In this document: positions 1 to 11,327 of the stretch, in pieces
Position numbering within the stretch: the stretch's first letter is position 1
Layout: the number at the start of each line of letters is the position of its first letter
NCBI GenBank assembly: GCA_035772735.1
Contig: JASDFA010000016.1
Span: 172,675,001 to 172,739,000, forward strand
DNA from: Datura wrightii
Lineage: Eukaryota > Streptophyta > Magnoliopsida > Solanales > Solanaceae
Direction of reading: 5' to 3'
Length of the DNA stretch: 64,000 nucleotides
Position numbers and translations under genes: made by a program
The notes under the pieces: generated by a model
The model's database searches: none
The model's input: the letters and a program-made list of their open reading frames with translations, nothing else
What the model was told of the DNA's origin: nothing

Positions 1-1450
1 TTGGCCCTCAAGATAACAAAGGGCGGGGTCTTGAGACCCGAAAGTCAACTCTGAGTTTCAAAGGTGACAGGACCTCGTTAGTAGACCATAGCCAAGGTGC
101 ACATGACCGTCACTCTTTCCATCCAGAATTTAATGAAAATGCAATAGGTCAAAATGAGAGACCTACTAACGGCATGAAAAGACAAAAGAGATCATTGAAC
201 CGTAGCAAGTAGCTCTAGTGACCAGCCAGAGAAGATGGGATAGCAGGTACTGAGCATGCCAATATAGGGAATGGAGAGTAATTAACATAAATATAGTCAC
301 AATGTTATCTCATACTAGGTGTAGCTTGACCTCATTTAAGTCAGTATAGAAAGACTAATGAGATTAATTCGTGTCTCGCCAGATGGAATTATATTGCAGC
401 TAAAGCGTATGACGAGTTAAATGTTTAAGAAGTAGTCTGGTTAAGTGGAGCCCCAGTGTATAATAAACCCTGACAGAGAGGCACAACTCCCAACCAGGTT
501 CTAGGAAACTGTTAGAATAGATTGGAGCACACGTTAATATGAGTACAACTTTTTATCTTCAAGAAAATAACCCAATAGAGCACTCAAGTCAGACGCCCGG
601 CGGTCTATTATGAGTGGAAGCAGAAGCCCCCTCAAGTAAATTAAAGGTAGTTGAACCAGGGCATATTATAACAGACAGACTGAAAAGTTAAACTTACCAA
701 GAAATGGGTACCGATAGCCCAGGGCCGTCAGGAGTCCTACCCTAAGGTACGACCTAGGCAGTTAAGGGTTGAAGCAATAGTTGGATATTTCTAGAAACTT
801 TGCCAAAGATGGGCATTATGAGATTAGGTAAGAAGGACAAGCTTAGGCATAGGTTTATTGTCCCATATCATATCCTCCAGAGAACAAGCGAGATGGCATA
901 TGAGCTAAAATTGGCTCCAAAGCTAGGACCTGCCCATTCAGCTTTCACATGTTAATGTTGCGAAAAGGGTATACGTAACCTGTCGCGAGTTGTTCCAGTT
1001 GAGGATGTTCAGGTTACAGAGAAATCAACCCACGAAGAGGTTCCAGTCGCTGTATTAGATCAGCAGGTTCATAGGCTAAGGACTACCGATGTGGTCTCTA
1101 TTAAAGTATTATAGAGAAACAGGAATAAGGAAGAAGCGACCGGGGAAACCGAGGATGACATGAGGTCAAGGTATCCCCACTTGTCCCAAGATTATTATGT
1201 AGTTCAGATGATGTTACTACTCAATTACTATTTTATTGCTTAGGTTATCAGTATTGCTCAGCTGGCTACAATCTTGTTGTGAAACAATTATGGTAATGTC
1301 ATATGAAATGCGTGTGTTGGACTTTTCTGTGTTTCAGGATTTTCAGATAGTCCATACAACAGGGGAGACTCTCCGAAGTTTTTCCGAGATAATAGTTAAA
1401 AGAGTTAGACTCCTGTAAATTAAAGTTGACATTCGAGGATGAATGATCCT
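1..1450 (+). pseudogene. Decayed chromovirus (Tekay/Del-type Ty3/gypsy) integrase end and chromodomain-like region
   Basis: No intact frame remains. Around 804-1190 the + strand still reads as the end of a chromoviral integrase: KMGIMRLGKKDKLRHRFIV, followed by a YHILQRTSEMAYELKLAP-like stretch. Next come pieces resembling the chromodomain-side tail (STHEEVPVAVLDQQVHRLR; then an R/K-rich part ending EDDMRSRYPHL). Stops and frameshifts interrupt it, for example a TAG inside the tail near 1110. The family assignment rests on this conserved integrase tail plus the polypurine tract and LTR directly downstream. Positions 1-700 are probably more of the same polyprotein but I could not recognise a domain there. 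The 5' part of the element lies outside the window. Confidence 0.7.
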
Positions 1451-1462
1451 AAGGGGGGAGGA
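1451..1462 (+). other. Polypurine tract of the + strand chromovirus
   Basis: AAGGGGGGAGGA lies directly before TGTTACACCCC, the usual plus-strand primer plus LTR start of plant gypsy elements. It fixes the orientation (+) and the LTR start at 1463. Confidence 0.8.
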
Positions 1463-2303
1463 TGTTACACCCCCTAAAAATTAATGATTAGTAAGTGTAC
1501 ACGTAGATTTGTGATGAGTAAGAGGAGCGTGACGCATGTGGAAAAAGCTTCGGAAGCAGGGTCAGGAAGTACTAGGCCGCGAGGGGCCAGCACGATGCAC
1601 CAGCCAGCAGCACACTGGCCAGCGCAGTGCGCCAGGCTTGCTACGTCAATAGGAGGCGCGGCGCGCCAGGGTGGCTGCCTCAATGGGAGGCGCGGCGTGC
1701 CAGGTTGGCAACCTCAATGGGAGGCGTGGCGCGTCAGGGTGGCAGCCTCAATGGGAGGCGCGAGGCACACCCCGGCCACCACCCTAATAAGTATATATAT
1801 CCATCCCCTTAAGTCCCAATTCATTTTCCAAGTTAAGTTTCCGCTAGAGAGGGTGTGAGACGAAGAATTTAAGTAAAAATCATACGTTTACACTGCCAAA
1901 CGCCGTCCAAATTCAAATTAACTTCGGGTATTAAAGTTTAAGCCCGCGGGGAGCATTACTATGGAGTTATTTTTGTGAAATTCGCCCGGCGAATCGTAAC
2001 CCCATCGAGCAAAAGTTATCAGAATTGTTCCAAACTAATTTCTATACGATACAGGTTTCAAGTAAGCATTTATACCTTCTAAACTCTTGGGAAATAATAC
2101 ATTTTCGGTCATGTTTCGTTAAGTTGAATTATAGTCAATATTGGTATTAAAAGTTATCATTTTACGCTGAATTTGGTATTGAAATTCATCTCTTTCTCCC
2201 ATTATAATGGTTACAGCTGAAGAGAGATTGAGAATACAAGTTGAAACTCATCGGTTATTCAGGAAATGGCAGTCGAGGTATGTAAGGCTTAACCATCGAC
2301 AAG
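1463..2303 (+). mobile_element. 3' LTR of the + strand chromovirus, interrupted at 2304
   Basis: The LTR starts with TGTTACACCCC after the polypurine tract. It contains a GC-rich 34-bp tandem repeat (1647 to about 1767) and a TATA-like GTATATATAT near 1786. A stretch around 1915-2010 (AATTAACTTCGGGTA and GAAATTCGCCCGGCGAATCG) has a reverse-complement counterpart in the minus-strand solo LTR near 13950-14060, so the two are relatives. The sequence is cut at 2304 by the solo LTR insertion and should resume at 14328. Confidence 0.65.
1647..1767 (+). repeat. 34-bp GC-rich tandem repeat in U3
   Basis: About 3.5 units start at 1647, 1681, 1715 and 1749. Each begins CAATGGGAGGCGCGGCG, with few changes and a constant 34-bp period. 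The array ends about 20 bp before the TATA-like motif, the position of a U3 enhancer array. Confidence 0.85.
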
Positions 2304-2963
2304 TGTCACGCCCCGCCTTGGGAGGCATGACTGGCACCTGGTGCTCTACTAGGACCTGGACTGCTGGACTACTGAGCCTAAGCACTTCTGGTGCCAGGCT
2401 AGCTCTAATTCTGGATTTATGAAAACAACGGGCTATATAACGGCTGTAAATACAACCTCCGTCCGACAAGGCCTATAGCCACATGTCGGAATATAACAGC
2501 TACCCAGAACAACTGAACATAAGGAAACCTATGCGGGCCGACAAGGACACCATGCTGACTAGTTATCACTGAAAAGTAGGATCAAGTGCTAAACTGATCT
2601 GTGACCGACAAGGTCACCAACTGACAACTAAACAAGGCCCCACATGGCCATCACATGCAAACTAAAAACATACACACGGCCCTACACGGCCCCACACAAC
2701 CGGTACAACTAACCACATAGAATATACAATCCGCGAGCATCTAAGAATAATAAGATGGTCGGGACAAGGCCCCAGCCTACCCATACTGTACAAAGTAAAA
2801 GGGAAGTAAACCTTTAGTTGTCAAGCTACGGATGATAGGAGCTGAAGACTCTGTACGCTGGCTGGAACTACGAGGGATCTACTCCTCGTCTATGAGTACC
2901 TGCAGGCAAGTAATGCAGTGCCCCAAAACGGGCGTCAGTACCACTGGTACTGAGTATGCAAAG

Positions 2964-4382
2964 TGTTCGGTCGTTTGTTGGGTATATAACTACACGCAAG
3001 TGCATGTGGTCGAACAAGTAGTAAAGCGGATTAAGTAAGCCAAGTATCGATCCCACAGGGACAGGGATGAAGTGCAATCTGCTCAAGTGTACTATATTTT
3101 AATTCTAAAAATACAGACAACAGCGTAACCAAAAGTTTGATATTTTGATTTATAATTTTTATGCTAAATCTAAAACAACTATCTAATGTGAGTCTGAACT
3201 ATGAATGAAAGCATGCTGAGGTTAAACGAACATGTAATGAAATTAATTATCGACATAATTTGGTTAGTCTTTTCCTCCGGTTGCTAGTCAAGAACTATTG
3301 CCAATGGATTAAAACTCTCGTATTTAACCCCACTTAAGAATCATGAACCATCCACCTACATTTCTGTGATTAAATGCAATTCATGTTCTAGCCATACAAA
3401 CCCGGTTCCTAAATTGACTAATACGACTTTCAGGTATATTTCTATACGGAAAGTAAATCAATTCTCAATTTTCCCAAACTAAGAAAAGATCATATCCTAT
3501 TAATTCACAACTTTCCAATTTCTTTCTCTCTCGAGTGAAACCGGACTTTTTGGATATACATTAACGTAGGCCACACATTAATGCAGTAAAAACAAGAATT
3601 AATAGAACAACCATGGAAGAAAAGATGAAAATCCAATATGATCAACAATCACATTTCACTACAATTGTTCATAACCTCAGCAAGAAGATGAATTAGCCAC
3701 TCATTTCAGGATTAAACATCGTTAAATGAGTGTTAAACATACAAGCAATTGAATACAAGGAGAAGGAAAGAGAGAAAAACCCTGATAATTTCGTCCCCTC
3801 AACTGCCTGTAACCCACGTTCTTGCTCCACCAAGTCAAAATAATGAAAAATGAACCTAAGTGTTCTATTTATACTGGTGGGAATTTTTCCCGAAATAACA
3901 AGCAACGTGTCACGGAGTGCATCGCGGAGCACTGCCTCCGTGACATGCTACCGACCCAGACCTTCACTGGAACTGGGGGTCCAGGAAGTAAGGACCAACG
4001 TGGCACGGCGTGCAACGCGGAGCCAGGCCACCGTGCCACGGACCTATCGCGTACCATCTCTGGAAATTGGGCGAAAATTCCCTATCCAGGCAGAAGGCCT
4101 CCGCGATGGCAGCGTGACACGGCTCCATCGCGGAGCCCCTTTATTTTATGCTTTCCAATTCCTTGTCCCTTGCTCACGTCCGAGTCCAACCCTGATCTCT
4201 TCCAACATGCATTTAAGCTTCCCAAAATTACATTTTACCTGCAAAACAATGCTAATCATGTTGGTTAGTATAAATTCACATTTTATTACCAATTACATGA
4301 GAATGTATACACATTGATAGATAAACAAGGCTAAAATGACACCTTTGAGTATCACTTGGGCATATAAATTTGCCCAAGATCA
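2964..4382 (-). repeat. Element 1, 3' LTR
   Basis: This LTR is 1,419 bp and nearly identical by eye to 11328-12746. On the minus strand a clear TATA box, TATAAATAG, lies at 3865-3873. Upstream of it (higher coordinates) is a series of GC-rich inverted repeats, the first at 3907-3946 (arms GTGTCACGGAG / CTCCGTGACA). Confidence 0.9.
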
Positions 4383-4397
4383 CTTACCCTACACTTA
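4383..4397 (-). other. Polypurine tract of element 1
   Basis: On the minus strand TAAGTGTAGGGTAAG abuts the 3' LTR. Element 2 has TAAGTGTGGGGTAAG at the same place. It would prime plus-strand DNA synthesis. Confidence 0.65.
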
Positions 4398-6239
4398 AAT
4401 CCTTGTTCGTCCTCGAACAACAATCTTACACCTCATGCAATTTACATCCCAACCTCGCTACTTTGGTTCGACAATTTAGGCTACGGTCATACAGATTATT
4501 CAATACAGCAAATCATCAAGAAAACATGCTATCAATACAATGACCTTCAATACATCAAGACCTCCTAGACTTAAGAATCGACTCTCGATATTGGCAAACT
4601 CATGCAAATCAGCTGATCAAGATATCTGACACCAAAATTAATCTCTCATCAAGCATGTGTCTTCACAACACAAGAGAGTCTTCCCCTTTTTGCTCATATG
4701 AACTCACAAAATTTCAAGCAGGGGCATGTAAACACAATTTCTCTCTCTCCCCCAAAAGAATTCACATGCATCATGTCATGACCCATAAGCTTGCCCTTAG
4801 TGTATTACTCCACTAATATAAAGAAGTGCGATGTAAGATCACGTAGGACTTTAACTGGTTGTAATGGAAGCTACAGAACTAGCAAATATTGGGTTAGCCA
4901 ATAATAGTCACTAGCATCCTTAAGCGCCTTTTCAACACATCCCATCAACTCATGGACATTGTTTCTTTTTTTTTTCTTTTTCATCCTCCCATTCTTGACG
5001 TTTTTCTTTAGTTTGGCCCATCTTATTAAGCACACTTGACACAACAACAAAGATTATTCATGCACCTTCATTATAGTTTATTTATAACAAGGGCACCTTC
5101 AACCTTTTCTTTTCCTCCATCACTCGGCTTTTCTTTTCTTTTCACCATTCTCACTCTTTGACACTTTCGGAAAATGATTTTCTCTTCTTAAGCGCTTAAG
5201 AGTTTTGGATAGACTTTACGGCTAATGAAAAAAAAAGGATTAAGCTCGGTTTACACTTTTTGACAAAAGAAAAAAATAATAGGCTAAAGGCTCAACGGGC
5301 TGACTAGGGTATACAATCAAGGTGGGTACGACAATGAAAAATAGAAACTTTCGGTTAAAACAAAGAAATGCCTACATCTTCTCCTACAATACACCTCCTT
5401 CATTTCGTTTTGTACACACACCAGGCAAGTTCTAGACACTTCACAATAGAATGGAATAACAAAACCTCACTTCACACTTATTGCACATGCTCAATTCAAG
5501 ATGTATTCACAGACTCTTCAATCAGCTAATTACAGGAATTCAAACATTAAGCCTCAATCACACTGAATCGAACTCTATGGCCTAGGTATCTCAACATATT
5601 TACAAAGTTGCATGCTTTCATACGAATCACCTTTGCATTTCAAATATCATGTACGACATGCAACCATAATTCCGCAACCATAAAGTAACTACAGGTTTTG
5701 GTATGCAACCCACAAAAGAAAAAAAACTGAAAAATAATTGAAAAACCTACTCCTAACGACTACATTTCCCTTAAGACGGTCGTCATCCATCTATCATAGG
5801 GAACGGTCACTAACTATGACTTCGGTTTAATGGGACCATTCTCGGTAAAAGAACCGAAAACAAACGCCGAGAAACCCAAGAATTGAAAAAAATTTAAAAA
5901 TATCGATCATTTTGATTAACAAAAATATCGATCAATTCGATAACAAAAATATGTACAAAATCAGCTAGCAACATTCAGCAACACACAACAGGTTCACATA
6001 TATTTGCAATACAGAACAACAACTTACAATCATAAATCACAGGGTCAGAAAAATTTGTTCATAGGCACAACAACAAATTAGGACATACATACATAACAGC
6101 ACACCCAACACCTACATAACAGCACACCCAGCACCTAACTACTCCCACCCCACACTTAGCTCGAACATTGTCCCCAGTGTTCACAAAAATTAAAATAGCA
6201 CAAAAATCGGGTGGTGGAACTCCCTGATCAATCAAAGTA
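4398..6239 (-). other. Element 1 non-coding region between ORF2 and 3' LTR
   Basis: No coding sequence was recognised. The stretch is present at the same place in element 2 (18378-20221) with scattered differences. It contains a second copy of the polypurine-tract core (CCCCACACTTAG, 6148-6159), an inverted motif CTTGTTCGTCCTCGAACAA near 4401, and short repeats around a TATCGAT core near 5900-5950. Confidence 0.6.
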
Positions 6240-7447
6240 CTAAACTTCTTCATCAGGTGCTGCTGCTTCATCTCCCATGTCTGAATCACCCCCGTCGTCA
6301 TCATCGGACTCCACATCGGAGTCCTCCCGACGTGTCTCCTCGTCTGTAGGGACATCATCATCCGTGGGCTCTACAAATGCTGGCCCCACTCGGCATAGAG
6401 CCCTGACGTTTTTGCCAAAAGGGTAATCTAGCTCGAGCTGCCATAGCTCCTCCTCTATTGCCGGCCTCCCGCCTATCCTCAGCTAGAGCATTTGCATCCC
6501 ATACATGCGAGCCATATACTAATCATCACGAGCATGTCGCTCGCCAAGTGTAAGCACTGGCCCGTGGGTGGTGTCGGGTGCCTTAGTTTTAGTGACATCT
6601 AAGGCCCGCCGCTCCATCTGCGGGATATAGTCAAGGGCCTCTTCCTCAACGTCTAGGCCCCTCAGGAAGGTGGTGAGTAGCCCACCAAATCCGTATCTGT
6701 GCCCCTGATGCAACCGGGCTCTCTTCATGGCGGAGATAATCACCTCCCCCACATTGATCTCCAGCCCTTTCATCAGGGCGTACACCAGGCATACACGATC
6801 CCGGGTTACATCTGTCATATGTATCCCCGGGATTAGGCAGGAACAGATGATCTTTAGCCATATTCTGGCTTCCCTGTTCATCTGTGAATAGGGCAAAGTC
6901 TGATGGTAGCCCCTCTCTTTGTGTCTGCTCCATCTAGCTATCGATCGAGTCCCACACAATGTGCGTCTGATGTCCGCATACGGTGGAGTAATGTTCAGCT
7001 GTCGAAGCATGTGGGCGTCTGTGTCCCGCACCCCTATGATGGCATTGAGGTGGTGGGGCTCAAATGTGACTATTTGCCCTCTGATTTTTATGGTGTGACT
7101 TCTTAGAGTCGGGTTCCAATTGGAATAGAATTCCCGAATCAGGTGCAAGTTGCATTCCTTGGGCTCTTCAAAGATGAAGTTGAGCCTAGCTGCCTCGATC
7201 CAGTGGACAATCCTAGGGAACTCCTGTGCCAATGTTTCCCGTGCAAAGTGTTCCTCGGGGAAGTACTTGTTTTCTTTGTGGTTTACGTACCACTTCTTCC
7301 CCTCATCTGTCACCCATCTGGTTCCGTATTGGCGGCGTTGTCCGCGTGGAACCACTGGTGCTGCTGGGACTACTGTGCCAGTCTGATTTGCTTTCTTCCG
7401 GCGCCAGATGTTGATGCGCCTTTCCCTTTTTCTTGCCTGCTTGCCAT
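6240..7447 (-). pseudogene. ORF2 of element 1, plant transposon-protein-like, broken
   Basis: The frame starts at an ATG (7445-7447) opening MASRQEKGKG. It has a basic, Ser/Gly-rich N-terminus, a central globular region (e.g. IKIRGQIVTFEPHHLNAIIG; DVTRDRVCLVYALMKGLEI) and a strongly acidic tail (EDSDVESDDDDGG). The central part resembles the domain annotated in plant genomes as putative plant transposon protein (PF20167-like), recalled and not searched. It lies where Athila elements carry their env-position ORF, but I see no membrane segment. Breaks: a 1-nt deletion near 7378 and in-frame stops at 6519-6521, 6483-6485 and 6240-6242. The first two read CAG in element 2, a C-to-T change. The homologous intact frame would be about 405-410 residues. 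Function unknown. Confidence 0.75.
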
Positions 7448-7452
7448 TTTAC

Positions 7453-8148
7453 CTGTCAACCCAAGTAGACAAGATCAATGTTAAGCCAATGAATATTAAC
7501 TTCGACTAAGGTCGGGCTAAGCTAGGCTACCCCACACTTAGTCCTTAGCTACAGTTACAACATACCGGCAAGATCATGCTTATTTGCATAAACAAAAAAC
7601 CAACTATACAAACATGCTTAGTGCATACGAAGAATTCGATGGTATATATCCTATGTACTACTCAGACTTCGTACAGCTAACCACAATCATTACCATTGAC
7701 AACCTTTTAATCCATCACACTTAGCAAGGAAAAAAAAACAAAGAAACGAAAACAACAAGAATTTATCTACACGAACCTATACAACCAACCCAATTCTTGC
7801 AAATTTCAATATTCCCCTAACCTGAGAATTCGTCGGTCTTTTAACATGATAACAACTAGCACATCGACTCATCTCACTCAACATGTACATCCCTGCATGA
7901 ATTTCACAAGTTCACTATATTTTTCCACTTCAAATTCAAAAACAAGCCCTAGAAATGATGATATAAAGAAAATTCGATTAAATTATGTAATTAACGAGTT
8001 CAAGCAATCATAATGATACTCCGAACATTCATCAACAACAATTCAATTGAATTCATGATTAATTTCTACTTAGGGCAAACTTAGCTCACCTCACATGCTC
8101 AATATCGAAGAAAATCGACAAGAAATGAGATGGAATCGAAGAACATAC
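7453..8148 (-). other. Candidate intron in the leader of ORF2, element 1
   Basis: On the minus strand CAAG/GTATGT at 8148 matches a plant 5' splice site, and TTGACAG/G at 7453 matches a 3' splice site, four bases before the ORF2 ATG. Both sites are conserved in element 2. The interval has no coding potential and holds one polypurine-tract-like motif (7530-7541). This is an inference from motifs only. Confidence 0.35.
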
Positions 8149-8350
8149 CTTGAAGTTGAAGAATTGAAGAAAACTCAATGATTTTCTTGGCCTATTCCGT
8201 GTCACGTTGAAGGGGGATGGGTTTTAGGGAGTTTGGTCGCGGAGTGAGTGAAAAATAAGGAAAAGTGAGGGGGTTTCGGGGTTTAAAAGTGGGAAAATCG
8301 CGCGGGTCACTCGGCAACCCGGTGTGACCTGTCGCGATATACACGGCAAC

Positions 8351-8488
8351 GTGTCACGGAGTGCATTGCGGTGCACTGCCTCCGTGACACGGAGCTGTCG
8401 CGAGCCTGTTCTGGAATTTTTTTAAAAATTTCGGATTTATACCTCAACGTGTCACGGAAGGTAACGCGGAGGTCCTCCTCCGTGACAC
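8351..8488. repeat. Two internal 40-bp hairpin modules, element 1
   Basis: Two inverted repeats, 8351-8390 (arms GTGTCACGGAG / CTCCGTGACAC) and 8449-8488 (GTGTCACGG / CCGTGACAC), each 40 bp. They match the hairpin that sits just upstream of the TATA box in the LTRs and lie upstream of ORF2. Element 2 has the pair at 22342-22381 and 22438-22476. Confidence 0.85.
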
Positions 8489-8806
8489 GGAGCTATCGCC
8501 CTAGCTCACTGTTTTGCCACTTTTTATTGATTTTCATACCTCAAATTTTCCTTTGCGATTCCGTGCATATTTTCCTCCGTTTGACCTGAAATTCATCTCA
8601 CTACACGAAATTGGTTAGAATTATAGGTTTCACTCTAAATAAAAATAAAAACAAAAACAAAAACTAAAAATTTTGTTGTTAATCAAGAAAAAGAAAAAGA
8701 AAAATCTATTCACACTTTACAGATAGAAAAAAAAATTTCACGGGTTGCCTCCCATTCAGCGCCTGGTGTACCGTCACGGCTCGACGTCATTAAGCTCAGT
8801 TGTCCT

Positions 8807-11083
8807 CTAAGGTGATGGACGATTTCTCTCGATCACTGTCCTCCCCCAGTAGTGCTTACATCGTTCCGGTGGTTTTCCCAATAACTCACGTGAATCCTTA
8901 CTCTGCTCATCCTCGCATTGATCAATCACATTGATCACCGAGAGTTCTTCGTGCACCATCGGGAGCTTGGGTGCGTTGTACACATCGAACACCTCCACCT
9001 TGTCGTGTGCTCGCATTGTTAGCTGCCCCGCAGCTACGTCAACCAGTGCTTTCCCGGTTGCCAAGAAGGGACGTCCCAAAATAAATGGGACTTCCGCGTC
9101 TGGTTCAAAATCCAGCACGGCAAAATCTACCGGGAAAATCAGGGAGCCAACTTGCACCAGAACGTCCTCCACAATGCCATCAGGTCTGGCTAAGGATCGA
9201 TCCGCCAATTGCAAGATCACTGTTGTGGGTCTAGGACTCCCTAGACCCAGCTTTTTGAATACCGATGACGGCATCAAATTTATGCTCGCTCCCAAATCAC
9301 ACAATCCACGAGCTCGGATACTCTGCCCAATAGTGATTTGTATAGTAAAGCTCCTAGGGTCTTTGAGCTTTGTGGGCAGTCAGTTTTGAATCCTGGAAGT
9401 GCACTCCTCCGTTAGAGACACCGTAGCATACTCAGTCAACCGACTTTTGTTTTCCACGATGTCCTTTATATACTTGGCATATTTCGACACTCCCTACAAA
9501 ACATCAACAAGAGGTAAGTTAATATGTACCTGTTTCAGCACCTCCCTGAATTTTTTGAAACACGTCTCCTCCTTGTGTTTCTTTAATTGTTGAGGGAACG
9601 GGGGTGGTGGTCTTTCTGATTCAGCTTCCTTAGTCTTCCCCCTATCAGTACTTTGCTCCCTCTCGACTTCTGCTGCTCCCGATTGTTGAGGTGGTCTTTC
9701 TGGTTCCACCTCTTTCAGCTGCAAACCACTCCTTGTGGTCACTGCATTCACCTACTTGGGATTGTGATCTGTGTCGCTCGGAAGTCCTCCTCTAGGCCTA
9801 GTGTTTTGGGCTCCAGCAAATTGCCCAAACTGATATTCAAGTGCCTTGGTAGCTAACTGGTTGTTTTTCACTTCGGCTGCCAATTTCACATAGTCATCCT
9901 GCAATTGAGCTTGGTTAGCTATCATGGTCTTGAACATCTCCTCAATGCTGGGTGATGGTGGTGGAGGAGGTGCATTGTTGTTTCTGAATTGTGCTTGATA
10001 ATTCTGCTGCCCTCCTTGGTTCCTTTGCACACCCTGACCCGAACTTTGCCCCTGATGGTTCTTGCTACCCCAGGAGAAATTCGGGTGATTCCTCCAATTG
10101 GAATTGTAGCTATTACCATACTATTGGTGGTTGTTCCTTTGCACATTTCCCACAAAGTTTACCGAGTCAGGATTTGCTCCACAACACTCAGCTGAGTGCT
10201 CACTGCTTCCGCACACTTCACACCACATCTGCTGCACTGCATTCACTAGGGCTTGGGGCTGGTTCATTGTCATGTTGCTGAAGTGGGTGTTAAGTTGATT
10301 TTGTAATGCAGCTATCTGTGCAGCAATAGCTGTAAACCCATCCACTTCTAGCACTCCTGCTGCTTTCCTTGTCCTGCCTCTTGACGAATCAGCATTCCAT
10401 TCCGGATTGCCCTGCGAAATACGGTTCAACAAGGTATACAGCTCCTCATAAGTTTTCTCCAGCGCTTGTCCCCTAGCTGCTGAGTCTAGCAATATTTTTG
10501 TATGGGGTTCCAAACCCTCTATAAAAGTATGCACCAGCACATCATTGGACTGATGATGATGAGGACAATCCCGCAACATGGACTTGAATCTCTCCCAAGC
10601 CTGATATAAATTCTCTCCCTCCCTCTGTTTGAAACTTAGAATTTGACTTCTAAGTCTTACTGTTTTACAGGAGGGAAAAAACCGTATCAAGAATTTCCTC
10701 GCAAGATCATCCCACGTACAAATAGAATTCGGTGGCTCAGCTTTCAACCACCTCTTGGCTTCTCCCAATAGTGAAAATGGGAACAATGTAAGCCGGACAT
10801 AATCTGATGACACTCCAGCGGGGATGTAAGTGTCACTTATCTCCAAAAAATTTTGGAGATGCTGTTGTGGATCTTCATGAGGGAGACCTGTAAACTGCCC
10901 GCTCGTGTGCAACAATTGGACCATATTCTGCTTAAGTTCGAACCTCCCTCCTGGCTCAAGTTTGCGGATGCTAGATGTGACATTATTAGCATGTGGGATT
11001 GCCACCTCGCGAACCGGCCGAGCTGCTACTTCTTCGGGCACTAACATTGCCCGTACTACCGGTGGATTCTGTTGTTGCTCCAT
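8807..11083 (-). pseudogene. gag-protease frame of element 1 with four nonsense codons
   Basis: One continuous reading frame runs from the ATG at 11083 (MEQQQNPPV) to 8807. In order it has a Ty3/gypsy gag core (LFPFSLLGEAKRWLKAEP; YQAWERFKSMLRDCP), a CCHC knuckle of form CX2CX4HX4C (CEVCGSSEHSAECC), a Pro-rich linker, and an aspartic protease with the Athila/Tat-type active-site motif LCDLGASINLMPSSVF and the later PFILGRPFLATGKALVDV. It is interrupted by stops at 10121-10123, 9752-9754, 9494-9496 and 9380-9382. The first three replace a CAG found in element 2. A 1-nt length change in a C run near 8845 alters the last 14 residues. The protease is not followed by reverse transcriptase. Confidence 0.9.
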
Positions 11084-11303
11084 GATCGTCTGTCTGAGCA
11101 ACTACAGCTTTCTTTCTAGAGCTTCTCTCCGCTGTCGATGAAATAATCTTTCTGGCTCCAAATTCGAGTCCACCAGCTCCTTGTCTCTTGCCAGTGTTTA
11201 ACAGAGATTAAATCTACAAAATATAGGCTAAGACCAAGTTTTCAACACTAAGAAAATAAAAATACAGTAAATTAACACTTAAGACAAATTCACCAATTGC
11301 CAG

Positions 11304-11321
11304 TCCCCGGCAACGACACCA
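11304..11321 (-). other. tRNA-Asp primer binding site, element 1
   Basis: The + strand TCCCCGGCAACGACACCA matches the 3' end of plant tRNA-Asp (CCCCGGCAACGGCGCCA) except for two G-to-A changes. It lies six bases (AAAACT) inside the 5' LTR. tRNA-Asp priming is typical of Athila-type elements. Confidence 0.85.
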
Positions 11322-11327
11322 AAAACT

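Noticed and set aside
1484..1858. 124-codon frame through the 34-bp repeats
   Set aside because: It lies in LTR U3 DNA and is open only because the GC-rich repeat has no stops in that frame.
3850..4317. 155-codon frame recurring in all four Athila-like LTRs on the + strand
   Set aside because: It is antisense to the LTR promoter and covers the hairpin modules; changes between copies do not respect the protein. Kept as LTR sequence only.
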